Shown here: piece after piece, positions 26,301-40,800 of the stretch | Numbering within the stretch: the stretch's first letter is position 1 | Layout of the letters: every line of letters starts with the position of its first letter | Source: Luidia sarsii | Taxonomy: Eukaryota; Echinodermata; Asteroidea; Paxillosida; Luidiidae | NCBI GenBank assembly: GCA_949987565.1 | Contig: OX465114.1 | Span: forward strand, 1,054,001-1,118,000 | DNA length: 64,000 nucleotides | Direction: 5' to 3' | The notes under the pieces: generated by a model | Told to the model about the DNA's origin: nothing | Database searches by the model: none | The model's input: only the letters and a program-made list of their open reading frames with translations | Position numbers and translations under genes: made by a program

Positions 26301-29300
26301 GCAGAAAGATAGGGTTTGGAAATTAATATCTCATTAAATATTATGCTGACGACATTCAAATTTGTCCTAGGAAGAGGCCTAGGATTCTTCTAACAAGAAG
26401 TGTTAAAGTTACTGAGTTTGGAGAACATTTCTTTTGATGGTTTTCCAGGGAAAGGCAACGACCCTTCATCTGTCTGAGTGTCAACTGTGTATTCATACGA
26501 GTAGACGTTAACTCGCTGACTTTGGAGGTGATAGGCAGAGATATATTCCTTGCGTGTTCATATCGTAATACATTTAAGGTTTTGATGCTTGAAACTTGGC
26601 ATGAAAGTAGCCCTGGGATTCCTCCAGTGGCCTGAGTCAAAACATCTGAATTCGGAGTCAATTTCTATTCAAACATTTTCAGGAGAAAGGAGCAACCCTA
26701 CCTGTTTCTTTGAGCTGCCATTGTCCAGTCGCTGGCATAATTGTCGACGGCAGAGAGTGACTGAGCAGAAAGATAGGGTTTGAAAATTAATATCTCATTA
26801 ACTAAGATGCTGACGACATTCAAATTTGTCCTAGGAAGAGGCCTAGGGTTCTTCTAACAACAGGTGTTAAAGTTACTGAGTTTGGAGAACATTTCTTTTG
26901 ATGGTTTTCCAGGGAAAGGCAACGACCCTTCATCTGTCTGAGTGTCAACTGTGTATTCATACGAGTAGACGTTACCTCGCTGGCTTTGGAGGTGATGGGC
27001 AGAGATATATTCCTTGCGTGTTCATATCGTTTTACATTTTAGGTTTTGATGCTTGAAACTTGGCATGAAAGTAGCCCTGGGATTCCTCCAGTGGCCTGAG
27101 TCAAAACATCTGAATTCGGAGTCAATTTCTATTCAAACATTTTCAGGAGAAGGGAGCGACCCTACCTGTTTCTCTGAGCTGCCATTGTCCAGTCGCTGGC
27201 ATAATTGTCGACGGCAGAGAGTGACTGAGCAGAAAGATAGGGTTTGAAAATTAATATCTCATTAACTAAGATGCTGACGACATTCAAATTTGTCCTAGGA
27301 AGAGGCCTAGGGTTCTTCTAAAAACAGGTGTTAAAGTTACTGAGTTTGGAGAACATTTCTTTTGATGGTTTTCCAGGGAAAGGCAACGACCCTTCATCTG
27401 TCTGAGTGTCAACTGTGTATTCATACGAGTAGACGTTAACTCGCTGGCTTTGGAGGTGATAGGCAGAGATATATTCCTTGCGTGTTCATATCGTAATACA
27501 TTTTAGGTTTTGATGCTTGAAACTTGGCATGAAAGTAGCCCTGGGATTCCTCCAGTAGCCTGAGTAAAAACATCTGAATTCGGAGTCAATTTCTATTCAA
27601 AGATTTTCAAGAGAAGGGAGCGACCCTACCTGTTTCTCTGAGCTGCCATTGTCAAGTCGGTGGCATAATGGTCGACGGCAGAGAGTGACTCAGCAGAAAG
27701 ATAGGGTGTGGAAATTAATATCTCATTAAATATTATGCTGACGACATTCAAATTTGTCCTAGGAAGAGGCCTAGGATTCTTCTAACAAGAAGTGTTAAAG
27801 TTACTGAGTTTGGAGAACATTTCTTTTGATGGTTTTCCAGGGAAAGGCAACGACCCTTCATCTGTCTGAGTGTCAACTGTGTATTCATACGAGTAGACGT
27901 TAACTCGCTGACTTTGGAGGTGATAGGCAGAGATATTTTCCTTGCGTGTTCATATCGTAATACATTTTAGGTTTTTATGCTTGAAACTTGGCATGAAAGT
28001 AGCCCTAGGGATCCTCAAGTGGCCTGAGTCAAAACATCTGAATTCGGAGTCAATTTCTATTCAAACATTTTCAGGAGAAGGGAGCGACCCTACCTGTTTC
28101 TCTGAGCTGCCATTGTCCAGTCGCTGGCATAATTGTCGACGGCAGAGAGTGACTGAGCAGAAAGATACGGTTTGGAAATTAATATCTCATTAACTAAGAT
28201 GCTGACGACATTCAAATTTGTCCTAGGAAGAGGCCTAGGGTTCTTCTAACAACAGGTGTTAAAGTTACTGAGTTTGGAGAACATTTCTTTTGATGGTTTT
28301 CCAGGGAAAGGCAACGACCCTTCATCTGTCTGAGTGTCAACTGTGTATTCTTACGAGTAGGCGTTGATTCGCAGATTTTGCAGGTGATGGGCAGAGATAT
28401 ATTCCTTGCGTGTTCATATCGTTTTACATTTTAGGTTTTGATTCTTGAAACTTGGCATGAAAGTAGCCCTAGGATTCCTCCAGTGGCCTGAGTCAAAACA
28501 TCTGAATTCGGAGTCAATTTCTATTCAAACATTTTCAGGAGAAGGGAGCGACTCTACCTGTTTCTCTGAGCTGCCATTGTCCAGTCGCTGGCATAATTGT
28601 CGACGGCAGAGAGTGTCTGAGCAGAAAGATAGGGTTTGGAAATTAATATCTCATTAACTAAGATGCTGACGACATTCAAATTTGTCCTAGGAAGAGGCCT
28701 AGGGTTCTTCTAACAACAGGTGTTAAAGTTACTGAGTTTGGAGAACATTTCTTTTGATGGTTTTCCAGGGAAAGGCAACGACCCTTCATCTCTCTGAGTG
28801 TCAACTGTGTATTCATACGAGTAGACGTTAACTCGCTGGCTTTGGAGGTGATAGGCAGAGATATATTCCTTGCGTGTTCATATCGTAATACATTTTAGGT
28901 TTTGATGCTTGAAACTTGGCATGAAAGTAGCCCTGGGATTCCTCCAGTGGCCTGAGTAAAAACATCTGAATTCGGAGTCAATTTCTATTCAAAGATTTTC
29001 AAGAGAAGGGAGCGACCCTACCTCTTTCTCTGAGCTGCCATTGTCAAGTCGGTGGCATAATGGTCGACGGCAGAGAGTGACTGAGCAGAAAGATAGGGTT
29101 TGGAAATTAATATCTCATTAAATATTATGCTGACGACATTCAAATTTGTCCTAGGAAGAGGCCTAGGATTCTTCTAACAAGAAGTGTTAAAGTTACTGAG
29201 TTTGGAGAACATTTCTTTTGATGGTTTTCCAGGGAAAGGCAACGACCCTTCATCTGTCTGAGTGTCAACTGTGTATTCATACGAGTAGACGTTAACTCGC

Positions 29301-30277
29301 TGGCTTTGGAGGTGATAGGAAGAGATATATTCCTTGCGTGTTCATATCGTAATACATTTTAGGTTTTGATGCTTGAAATTTGGCGTGAAAGTAGCCCTGG
29401 GATTCCTCCAGTGGCCTGAGTCAAAACATCTGAATTCGGAGTCAATTTCTATTCAAACATTTTCATGAGAAGGGAGCGACCCTACCTGTTTCTCTGAGCT
29501 GCCATTGTCCAGTCGCTGGCATAATTGTCGACGGCAGAGAGTGACTGAGCAGAAAGATACGGTTTGGAAATTAATATCTCATTAACTAAGATGCTGACGA
29601 CATTCAAATTTGTCCTAGGAAGAGGCCTAGGGTTCTTCTAACAAAAGGTGTTAAAGTTACTGAGTTTGGAGAACATTTCTTTTGATGGTTTTCCAGGGAA
29701 AGGCAACGACCCTTCATCTGTCTGAGTGTCAACTGTGTATTCTTACGAGTAGACGTTGATTCGCAGATTTTGCAAGTGATGGGCAGAGATATATTCCTTG
29801 CGTGTTCATATCGTTTTACATTTTAGGTTTTGATTCTTGAAACTTGGCATGAAAGTAGCCCTAGGATTCCTCCAGTGGCCTGAGTCAAAACATCTGAATT
29901 CGGAGTCAATTTCTATTCAAACATTTTCAGGAGAAGGGAGCGACTCTACCTGTTTCTCTGAGCTGCCATTGTCCAGTCGCTGGCATAATTGTCGACGGCA
30001 GAGAGTGTCTGAGCAGAAAGATAGGGTTTGGAAATTAATATCTCATTAACTAAGATGCTGACGACATTCAAATTTGTCCTAGGAAGAGGCCTAGGGTTCT
30101 TCTAACAACAGGTGTTAAAGTTACTGAGTTTGGAGAACATTTCTTTTGATGGTTTTCCAGGGAAAGGCAACGACCCTTCATCTCTCTGAGTGTCAACTGT
30201 GTATTCATACGAGTAGACGTTAACTCGCTGGCTTTGGAGGTGATAGGCAGAGATATATTCCTTGCGTGTTCATATCG
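23319..30277. repeat. 15-monomer higher-order repeat, copy 2 (6,959 bp)
   Basis: This is the second copy of the 6,959-bp unit. The internal 1,392-bp duplication is repeated here too (28,445 and 29,837), so that smaller duplication is older than the large one. The pattern continues into a partial third copy from about 30,278 to 30,750 (the gtatattc and tattttcc variants match 16,746 and 23,705) before switching to a monomer like the one near 1,533. Confidence 0.85.
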
Positions 30278-31592
30278 TAATACATTTTAGGTTTTGATGC
30301 TTGAAACTTGGCATGAAAGTAGCCCTGGGATTCCTCCAGTGGCCTGAGTAAAAACATCTGAATTCGGAGTCAATTTCTATTCAAACATTTTCAAGAGAAG
30401 GGAGCGACCCTACCTGTTTCTCTGAGCTGTCATTGTCAAGTCGGTGGCATAATGGTCGACGGCAGAGAGTGACTGAGCAGAAAGATAGGGTTTGGAAATT
30501 AATATCTCATTAAATATTATGCTGACGACATTCAAATTTTTCCTAGGAAGAGGCCTAGGATTCTTCTAACAAGAAGTGTTAAAGTTACTGAGTTTGGAGA
30601 ACATTTCTTTTGATGGTTTTCCAGGGAAAGGCAACGACCCTTCATCTGTCTGAGTGTCAACTGTATATTCATACGAGTAGACGTTAACTCGCTGACTTTG
30701 GAGGTGATAGGCAGAGATATTTTCCTTGCGTGTTCATATCGTAATACATTTAAGGTTTTGATGCTTGAAACTTGGCATGAAAGTAGCCCTGGGATTCCTC
30801 CAGTGGCCTGAGTCAAAACATCTGAATTCGGAGTCAATTTCTATTCAAACATTTTCAGGAGAAAGGAGCAACCCTATCTGTTTCTTTGAGCTGCCATTGT
30901 CCAGTCGCTGGCATAATTGTCGACGGCAGAGAGTGACTGAGCAGAAAGATAGGGTTTGAAAATTAATATCTCATTAACTAAGATGCTGACGACATTCAAA
31001 TTTGTCCTAGGAAGAGGCCTAGGGTTCTTCTAACAACAGGTGTTAAAGTTACTGAGTTTGGAGAACATTTCTTTTGATGGTTTTCCAGGGAAAGGCAACG
31101 ACCCTTCATCTGTCTGAGTGTCAACTGTGTATTCATACGAGTAGACGTTAACTCGCTGGCTTTGGAGGTGATAGGCAGAGATATATTCCTTGCGTGTTCA
31201 TATCGTAATACATTTTAGGTTTTGATGCTTGAAATTTGGCGTGAAAGTAGCCCTGGGATTCCTCCAGTGGCCTGAGTCAAAACATCTGAATTCGGAGTCA
31301 ATTTCTATTCAAACATTTTCATGAGAAGGGAGCGACCCTACCTGTTTCTCTGAGCTGCCATTGTCCAGTCGCTGGCATAATTGTCGACGGCAGAGAGTGA
31401 CTGAGCAGAAAGATAGGGTTTGAAAATTAATATCTCATTAAATATTATGCTGAAGACATTCAAATTTGTCCTAGGAAGAGGCCTAGGATTCTTCTAACAA
31501 GAAGTGTTCAAGTTACTGAGTTTGGAGAACATTTCTTTTGATGGTTTTCCAGGGAAAGGCAACGACCCTTCATCTGTCTGAGTGTCAACTGT

Positions 31593-31880
31593 GTATTCAT
31601 ACGAGCGGACGTTGATTTGCAGATTTTGGAGGTGATGGGCAGAGATATATTCCTTGCGTGTTCATATCGTATTACATTTTAGGTTTTCATCCTTGAAACT
31701 TGGCTTGAAAGTAGCCCTAGGATTCCTCGAATGGCCTGAGTCAAAACATCTGAATTCGGAGTCAATTTCTATTCAAACATTTTCAGGAGAAGGGAGCGAC
31801 CCTACCTGTTTCTCTGAGCTGCCATTGTCCAGTCGGTGGCATAATGGTCGACGGCAGAGAGTGACTGAGCAGAAAGATAC
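31593..31880. repeat. Junction between the two satellite sequence domains
   Basis: The first monomer of a new style appears here: gagcggacg replaces gagtagacg, tttgcagattttggagg follows, then ttttcatccttgaaacttggcttg and cctcgaatggcc. Upstream sequence has none of the gagcgg form. Downstream, that form and the gagtacacg form become common through to 52.8 kb. The change lies inside the continuous 464-bp register, so it is a change of subfamily rather than an interruption. Confidence 0.7.
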
Positions 31881-34800
31881 GGTTTGGAAATTAATATCTC
31901 ATTAAATATTATGCTGACGACATTCAAATTTGTCCTAGGACGAGGCCTAGGATTCTTCTAACAAGAAGTGTTAAAGTTACTGAGTTTGGAGAACATTTCT
32001 TTTGATGGTTTTCAAGGGAAAGGCAACGACCCTTCATCTGTCTGAGTGTCAACTGTGTATTCATACGAGTATACGTTAACTCGCTGGCTTTGGAGGTGAT
32101 AGGCAGAGATATATTCCTTGCGTGTTCATATCGTAATACATTTTAGGTTTTGATGCTTGAAACTTGGCACGAAAGTAGCCCTGGGATTCCTCCAGTGGCC
32201 TGAGTCAAAACATCTGAATTCGGAGTCATTTCTATTCAAACATTTTCAGGAGAAGGGAGCAACCCTACCTGTTTCTGTGAGCTCCATTGTCCAGTCGCTG
32301 GAATTATGGTCGACGGCAGAGAGTGACTGAGCAGAAAGATAGGGTTTGCAAATTAATATCTCATTAAATATGATACTGACGACATTCAAATTTGACCTAG
32401 GAAGAGGCCCAGGGTTCTTCTAACAAGAAGTGTTAAAGTTACTGAGTTTGGAGAACATTTCTTTTGATGGTTTTCCAGGGAAAGGCAACGACCCTTCATC
32501 TGTCTGAGTGTCAACTGTGTATTCATACGAGTACACGTTAACTCGCTGGCTTTGGAGGTGATAGGCAGAGATATATTCCTTGCGTGTTCATATCGTAATA
32601 CATTTTAGGTTTTGATGCTTGAAACTTGGCATGAAAGTAGCTCTGGGATTCATCCAGTGGCCTGAGTCAAAACATCTGAATTCGGATTCTATTCAAACAT
32701 TTTCAGGAGAAGGGAGCGACCCTACCTGTTTCTCTGAGCTGCCATTGTCCAGTCGCTGGCATAATGTTCGACGGCAGAGAGTGACTGAGCAGAAAGATAG
32801 GGTTTGGAAATTAATATCTCAATAAATATTATGCTGACGACATTCAAATTTGCCCTAGGAAGAGGCCTTGGATTCTTCTAACAAGAAGTGTTAAAGTTAC
32901 TGAGTTTGGAGAACATTTCTTTTGATGGTTTTCCAGGGAAAGGCAACGACCCTTCATCTGTCTGATTGTCAACTGTGTATTCATACGAGTACACCTTAAC
33001 TCGCTGGCTTTGGAGGTGATAGGCAGAGATATATTCCTTGCGTGTTCATATCGTAATATAATTTAGGTTTTGATGCTTGAAACTTGGCATGAAAGTAGCC
33101 CTGGGATTCCTCCAGTGGCCTGAGTCAAAACATCTGAATTCGGAGTCAATTTCTATTCAAACATTTCCAGGAGAAGGGAGCGACCCTAACTGTTTCTCTG
33201 AGCTGCCATTGTCCAGTCGCTGGCATAATTGTCGACGGCAGAGAGTGACTGAGCAGAAAGATAGGGTTTGAAAATTAATATCTCATTAACTAAGATGCTG
33301 ACGACATTCAAATTTGTCCTAGGAAGAGGCCTAGGGTTCTTCTAACAACAGGTGTTAAAGTTACTAAGTTTGGAGAACATTTCTTTTGATGGTTTTCCAG
33401 GGAAAGGCAACGACCCTTCATCTGTCTGAGTGTCAACTGTGTATTCATACGAGCGGACGTTGATTCGCAGATTTTGCAGGTGATTGGCAGAGATATATTC
33501 CTTGCGTGTTCATATCGTTTTACATTTTAGGTTTTGATTTTTGAAACTTGGCTTGAAAGTAGCCCTAGGATTCCTCCAGTGGCCTGAGTCAAAACATCTG
33601 AATTCCGAGTCAATTTCTATTCAAAGATTTTCAGGAGAAGGGAGCGACCCTACCTGTTTCTCGGAGCTGCCATCGTCCAGTCGCTAGCATTATGGTCGAC
33701 GGCAGACAGTAACTGAGTAGGAAGATAGGCTTTGCAAATTAATCTTTAATTAAATATGATGCTGACAAGATTCAAAGTTGCCCTAGGAAGAGGTCTAGGG
33801 TTCTTCTAACAACAGGTGTCAAAGTTACTTAGTTTGGAGAACATTTCTTTTGATGGTTTTCCAGGGAAAGGCAACGACCCTTCATCTGTCTGAGTGTCAA
33901 CTGTGTATTCATACGAGCGGACGTTGATTTGCAGATTTTGGAGGTGATGGGCAGAGATATATTCCTTGCGTGTTCATATCGTATTACATTTTAGGTTTTC
34001 ATCCTTGAAACTTGGCTTGAAAGTAGCCCTAGGATTCCTCGAATGGCCTGAGTCAAAACATCTGAATTCGGAGTCAATTTCTATTCAAACATTTTCAGGA
34101 GAAGGGAGCGACCCTACCTGTTTCTCTGAGCTGCCATCGTCCAGTCGCTGGCATTATGGTCGATGGCAGACAGTAACTGAGTAGGAAGATAGGGTTTTCA
34201 AATTAGTAATTAATTAAATATGATGCTGACAAGATTCAAAGTTGCCCTAGGAAGAGGTCTAGGGTTCCTCTAACGACAAGTGTTAAAGTTACTGAGTTTG
34301 GAGAACATTTCTTTTGATGGTTTTCCAGGGAAAGGCAACGACCCTTCATCTGTCTGAGTGTCAACTGTGTATTCATACGAGTACACGTTAACTCGCTGGC
34401 TTTGGAGGTGATAGGCAGAGATATATTCCTTGCGTGTTCATATCGTAATACATTTTAGGTTTTGATGCTTGAAACTTGGCATGAAAGTAGCCCTGGGATT
34501 CCTCCAGTGGCCTGAGTAAAAACATCTGAATTCGGAGTCAATTTCTATTCAAACATTTTCAGGAGAAGGGAGCGACCCTACCTGTTTCTCTGAGCTGCCA
34601 TTGTCCAGTCGGTGGCATAATGGTCGACGGCAGAGAGTGACTGAGCAGAAAGATACGGTTTGGAAATTAATATCTCATTAAATATTATGCTGACGACATT
34701 CAAATTTGTCCTAGGACGAGGCCTAGGATTCTTCTAACAAGAAGTGTTAAAGTTACTGAGTTTGGAGAACATTTCTTTTGATGGTTTTCCAGGGAAAGGC

Positions 34801-37800
34801 AACGACCCTTCATCTGTCTGAGTGTCAACTGTGTATTCATACGAGTATACGTTAACTCGCTGGCTTTGGAGGTGATAGGCAGAGATATATTCCTTGCGTG
34901 TTCATATCGTAATACATTTTAGGTTTTGATGCTTGAAACTTGGCACGAAAGTAGCCCTGGGATTCCTCCAGTGGCCTGAGTCAAAACATCTGAATTCGGA
35001 GTCATTTCTATTCAAACATTTTCAGGAGAAGGGAGCAACCCTACCTGTTTCTGTGAGCTCCATTGTCCAGTCGCTGGAATTATGGTCGACGGCAGAGAGT
35101 GACTGAGCAGAAAGATAGGGTTTGCAAATTAATATCTCATTAAATATGATACTGACGACATTCAAATTTGACCTAGGAAGAGGCCCAGGGTTCTTCTAAC
35201 AAGAAGTGTTAAAGTTACTGAGTTTGGAGAACATTTCTTTTGATGGTTTTCCAGGGAAAGGCAACGACCCTTCATCTGTCTGAGTGTCAACTGTGTATTC
35301 ATACGAGTACACGTTAACTCGCTGGCTTTGGAGGTGATAGGCAGAGATATATTCCTTGCGTGTTCATATCGTAATACATTTTAGGTTTTGATGCTTGAAA
35401 CTTGGCATGAAAGTAGCTCTGGGATTCATCCAGTGGCCTGAGTCAAAACATCTGAATTCGGATTCTATTCAAACATTTTCAGGAGAAGGGAGCGACCCTA
35501 CCTGTTTCTCTGAGCTGCCATTGTCCAGTCGCTGGCATAATGTTCGACGGCAGAGAGTGACTGAGCAGAAAGATAGGGTTTGGAAATTAATATCTCAATA
35601 AATATTATGCTGACGACATTCAAATTTGCCCTAGGAAGAGGCCTTGGATTCTTCTAACAAGAAGTGTTAAAGTTACTGAGTTTGGAGAACATTTCTTTTG
35701 ATGGTTTTCCAGGGAAAGGCAACGACCCTTCATCTGTCTGAGTGTCAACTGTGTATTCATACGAGTACACCTTAACTCGCTGGCTTTGGAGGTGATAGGC
35801 AGAGATATATTCCTTGCGTGTTCATATCGTAATATAATTTAGGTTTTGATGCTTGAAACTTGGCATGAAAGTAGCCCTGGGATTCCTCCAGTGGCCTGAG
35901 TCAAAACATCTGAATTCGGAGTCAATTTCTATTCAAACATTTCCAGGAGAAGGGAGCGACCCTAACTGTTTCTCTGAGCTGCCATTGTCCAGTCGCTGGC
36001 ATAATTGTCGACGGCAGAGAGTGACTGAGCAGAAAGATAGGGTTTGAAAATTAATATCTCATTAACTAAGATGCTGACGACATTCAAATTTGTCCTAGGA
36101 AGAGGCCTAGGGTTCTTCTAACAACAGGTGTTAAAGTTACTAAGTTTGGAGAACATTTCTTTTGATGGTTTTCCAGGGAAAGGCAACGACCCTTCATCTG
36201 TCTGAGTGTCAACTGTGTATTCATACGAGCGGACGTTGATTCGCAGATTTTGCAGGTGATTGGCAGAGATATATTCCTTGCGTGTTCATATCGTTTTACA
36301 TTTTAGGTTTTGATTTTTGAAACTTGGCTTGAAAGTAGCCCTAGGATTCCTCCAGTGGCCTGAGTCAAAACATCTGAATTCCGAGTCAATTTCTATTCAA
36401 AGATTTTCAGGAGAAGGGAGCGACCCTACCTGTTTCTCGGAGCTGCCATCGTCCAGTCGCTAGCATTATGGTCGACGGCAGACAGTAACTGAGTAGGAAG
36501 ATAGGCTTTGCAAATTAATCTTTAATTAAATATGATGCTGACAAGATTCAAAGTTGCCCTAGGAAGAGGTCTAGGGTTCTTCTAACAACAGGTGTCAAAG
36601 TTACTGAGTTTGGAGAACATTTCTTTTGATGGTTTTCCAGGGAAAGGCAACGACCCTTCATCTGTCTGAGTGTCAACTGTGTATTCATACGAGCGGACGT
36701 TGATTTGCAGATTTTGGAGGTGATGGGCAGAGATATATTCCTTGCGTGTTCATATCGTATTACATTTTAGGTTTTCATCCTTGAAACTTGGCTTGAAAGT
36801 AGCCCTAGGATTCCTCGAATGGCCTGAGTCAAAACATCTGAATTCGGAGTCAATTTCTATTCAAACATTTTCAGGAGAAGGGAGCGACCCTACCTGTTTC
36901 TCTGAGCTGCCATCGTCCAGTCGCTGGCATTATGGTCGATGGCAGACAGTAACTGAGTAGGAAGATAGGGTTTTCAAATTAGTAATTAATTAAATATGAT
37001 GCTGACAAGATTCAAAGTTGCCCTAGGAAGAGGTCTAGGGTTCCTCTAACGACAAGTGTTAAAGTTACTGAGTTTGGAGAACATTTCTTTTGATGGTTTT
37101 CCAGGGAAAGGCAACGACCCTTCATCTGTCTGAGTGTCAACTGTGTATTCATACGAGTACACGTTAACTCGCTGGCTTTGGAGGTGATAGGCAGAGATAT
37201 ATTCCTTGCGTGTTCATATCGTAATACATTTTAGGTTTTGATGCTTGAAACTTGGCATGAAAGTAGCCCTGGGATTCCTCCAGTGGCCTGAGTAAAAACA
37301 TCTGAATTCGGAGTCAATTTCTATTCAAACATTTTCAGGAGAAGGGAGCGACCCTACCTGTTTCTCTGAGCTGCCATTGTCCAGTCGGTGGCATAATGGT
37401 CGACGGCAGAGAGTGACTGAGCAGAAAGATACGGTTTGGAAATTAATATCTCATTAAATATTATGCTGACGACATTCAAATTTGTCCTAGGACGAGGCCT
37501 AGGATTCTTCTAACAAGAAGTGTTAAAGTTACTGAGTTTGGAGAACATTTCTTTTGATGGTTTTCCAGGGAAAGGCAACGACCCTTCATCTGTCTGAGTG
37601 TCAACTGTGTATTCATACGAGTATACGTTAACTCGCTGGCTTTGGAGGTGATAGGCAGAGATATATTCCTTGCGTGTTCATATCGTAATACATTTTAGGT
37701 TTTGATGCTTGAAACTTGGCACGAAAGTAGCCCTGGGATTCCTCCAGTGGCCTGAGTCAAAACATCTGAATTCGGAGTCATTTCTATTCAAACATTTTCA

Positions 37801-40800
37801 GGAGAAGGGAGCAACCCTACCTGTTTCTGTGAGCTCCATTGTCCAGTCGCTGGAATTATGGTCGACGGCAGAGAGTGACTGAGCAGAAAGATAGGGTTTG
37901 CAAATTAATATCTCATTAAATATGATACTGACGACATTCAAATTTGACCTAGGAAGAGGCCCAGGGTTCTTCTAACAAGAAGTGTTAAAGTTACTGAGTT
38001 TGGAGAACATTTCTTTTGATGGTTTTCCAGGGAAAGGCAACGACCCTTCATCTGTCTGAGTGTCAACTGTGTATTCATACGAGTACACGTTAACTCGCTG
38101 GCTTTGGAGGTGATAGGCAGAGATATATTCCTTGCGTGTTCATATCGTAATACATTTTAGGTTTTGATGCTTGAAACTTGGCATGAAAGTAGCTCTGGGA
38201 TTCATCCAGTGGCCTGAGTCAAAACATCTGAATTCGGATTCTATTCAAACATTTTCAGGAGAAGGGAGCGACCCTACCTGTTTCTCTGAGCTGCCATTGT
38301 CCAGTCGCTGGCATAATGTTCGACGGCAGAGAGTGACTGAGCAGAAAGATAGGGTTTGGAAATTAATATCTCAATAAATATTATGCTGACGACATTCAAA
38401 TTTGCCCTAGGAAGAGGCCTTGGATTCTTCTAACAAGAAGTGTTAAAGTTACTGAGTTTGGAGAACATTTCTTTTGATGGTTTTCCAGGGAAAGGCAACG
38501 ACCCTTCATCTGTCTGAGTGTCAACTGTGTATTCATACGAGTACACCTTAACTCGCTGGCTTTGGAGGTGATAGGCAGAGATATATTCCTTGCGTGTTCA
38601 TATCGTAATATAATTTAGGTTTTGATGCTTGAAACTTGGCATGAAAGTAGCCCTGGGATTCCTCCAGTGGCCTGAGTCAAAACATCTGAATTCGGAGTCA
38701 ATTTCTATTCAAACATTTCCAGGAGAAGGGAGCGACCCTTACTGTTTCTCTGAGCTGCCATTGTCCAGTCGCTGGCATAATTGTCGACGGCAGAGAGTGA
38801 CTGAGCAGAAAGATAGGGTTTGAAAATTAATATCTCATTAACTAAGATGCTGACGACATTCAAATTTGTCCTAGGAAGAGGCCTAGGGTTCTTCTAACAA
38901 CAGGTGTTAAAGTTACTGAGTTTGGAGAACATTTCTTTTGATGGTTTTCCAGGGAAAGGCAACGACCTTTCATCTGTCTGAGTGTCAACTGTGTATTCAT
39001 ACGAGCGGACGTTGATTCGCAGATTTTGCAGGTGATTGGCAGAGATATATTCCTTGCGTGTTCATATCGTTTTACATTTTAGGTTTTGATTCTTGAAACT
39101 TGGCTTGAAAGTAGCCCTAGGATTCCTCCAGTGGCCTGAGTCAAAACATCTGAATTCCGAGTCAATTTCTATTCAAAGATTTTCAGGAGAAGGGAGCGAC
39201 CCTACCTGTTTCTCGGAGCTGCCATCGTCCAGTCGCTAGCATTATGGTCGACGGCAGACAGTAACTGAGTAGGAAGATAGGGTTTGCAAATTAATCTTTA
39301 ATTAAATATGATGCTGACAAGATTCAAAGTTGCCCTAGGAAGAGGTCTAGGGTTCTTCTAACAACAGGTGTCAAAGTTACTGAGTTTGGAGAACATTTCT
39401 TTTGATGGTTTTCCAGGGAAAGGCAACGACCCTTCATCTGTCTGAGTGTCAACTGTGTATTCATACGAGCGGACGTTGATTTGCAGATTTTGGAGGTGAT
39501 GGGCAGAGATATATTCCTTGCGTGTTCATATCGTATTACATTTTAGGTTTTCATCCTTGAAACTTGGCTTGAAAGTAGCCCTAGGATTCCTCGAATGGCC
39601 TGAGTCAAAACATCTGAATTCGGAGTCAATTTCTATTCAAACATTTTCAGGAGAAGGGAGCGACCCTACCTGTTTCTCTGAGCTGCCATCGTCCAGTCGC
39701 TGGCATTATGGTCGATGGCAGACAGTAACTGAGTAGGAAGATAGGGTTTTCAAATTAGTAATTAATTAAATATGATGCTGACAAGATTCAAAGTTGCCCT
39801 AGGAAGAGGTCTAGGGTTCCTCTAACGACAAGTGTTAAAGTTACTGAGTTTGGAGAACATTTCTTTTGATGGTTTTCCAGGGAAAGGCAACGACCCTTCA
39901 TCTGTCTGAGTGTCAACTGTGTATTCATACGAGTACACGTTAACTCGCTGGCTTTGGAGGTGATAGGCAGAGATATATTCCTTGCGTGTTCATATCGTAA
40001 TACATTTTAGGTTTTGATGCTTGAAACTTGGCATGAAAGTAGCCCTGGGATTCCTCCAGTGGCCTGAGTAAAAACATCTGAATTCGGAGTCAATTTCTAT
40101 TCAAACATTTTCAGGAGAAGGGAGCGACCCTACCTGTTTCTCTGAGCTGCCATTGTCCAGTCGGTGGCATAATGGTCGACGGCAGAGAGTGACTGAGCAG
40201 AAAGATACGGTTTGGAAATTAATATCTCATTAAATATTATGCTGACGACATTCAAATTTGTCCTAGGACGAGGCCTAGGATTCTTCTAACAAGAAGTGTT
40301 AAAGTTACTGAGTTTGGAGAACATTTCTTTTGATGGTTTTCCAGGGAAAGGCAACGACCCTTCATCTGTCTGAGTGTCAACTGTGTATTCATACGAGTAT
40401 ACGTTAACTCGCTGGCTTTGGAGGTGATAGGCAGAGATATATTCCTTGCGTGTTCATATCGTAATACATTTTAGGTTTTGATGCTTGAAACTTGGCACGA
40501 AAGTAGCCCTGGGATTCCTCCAGTGGCCTGAGTCAAAACATCTGAATTCGGAGTCATTTCTATTCAAACATTTTCAGGAGAAGGGAGCAACCCTACCTGT
40601 TTCTGTGAGCTCCATTGTCCAGTCGCTGGAATTATGGTCGACGGCAGAGAGTGACTGAGCAGAAAGATAGGGTTTGCAAATTAATATCTCATTAAATATG
40701 ATACTGACGACATTCAAATTTGACCTAGGAAGAGGCCCAGGGTTCTTCTAACAAGAAGTGTTAAAGTTACTGAGTTTGGAGAACATTTCTTTTGATGGTT

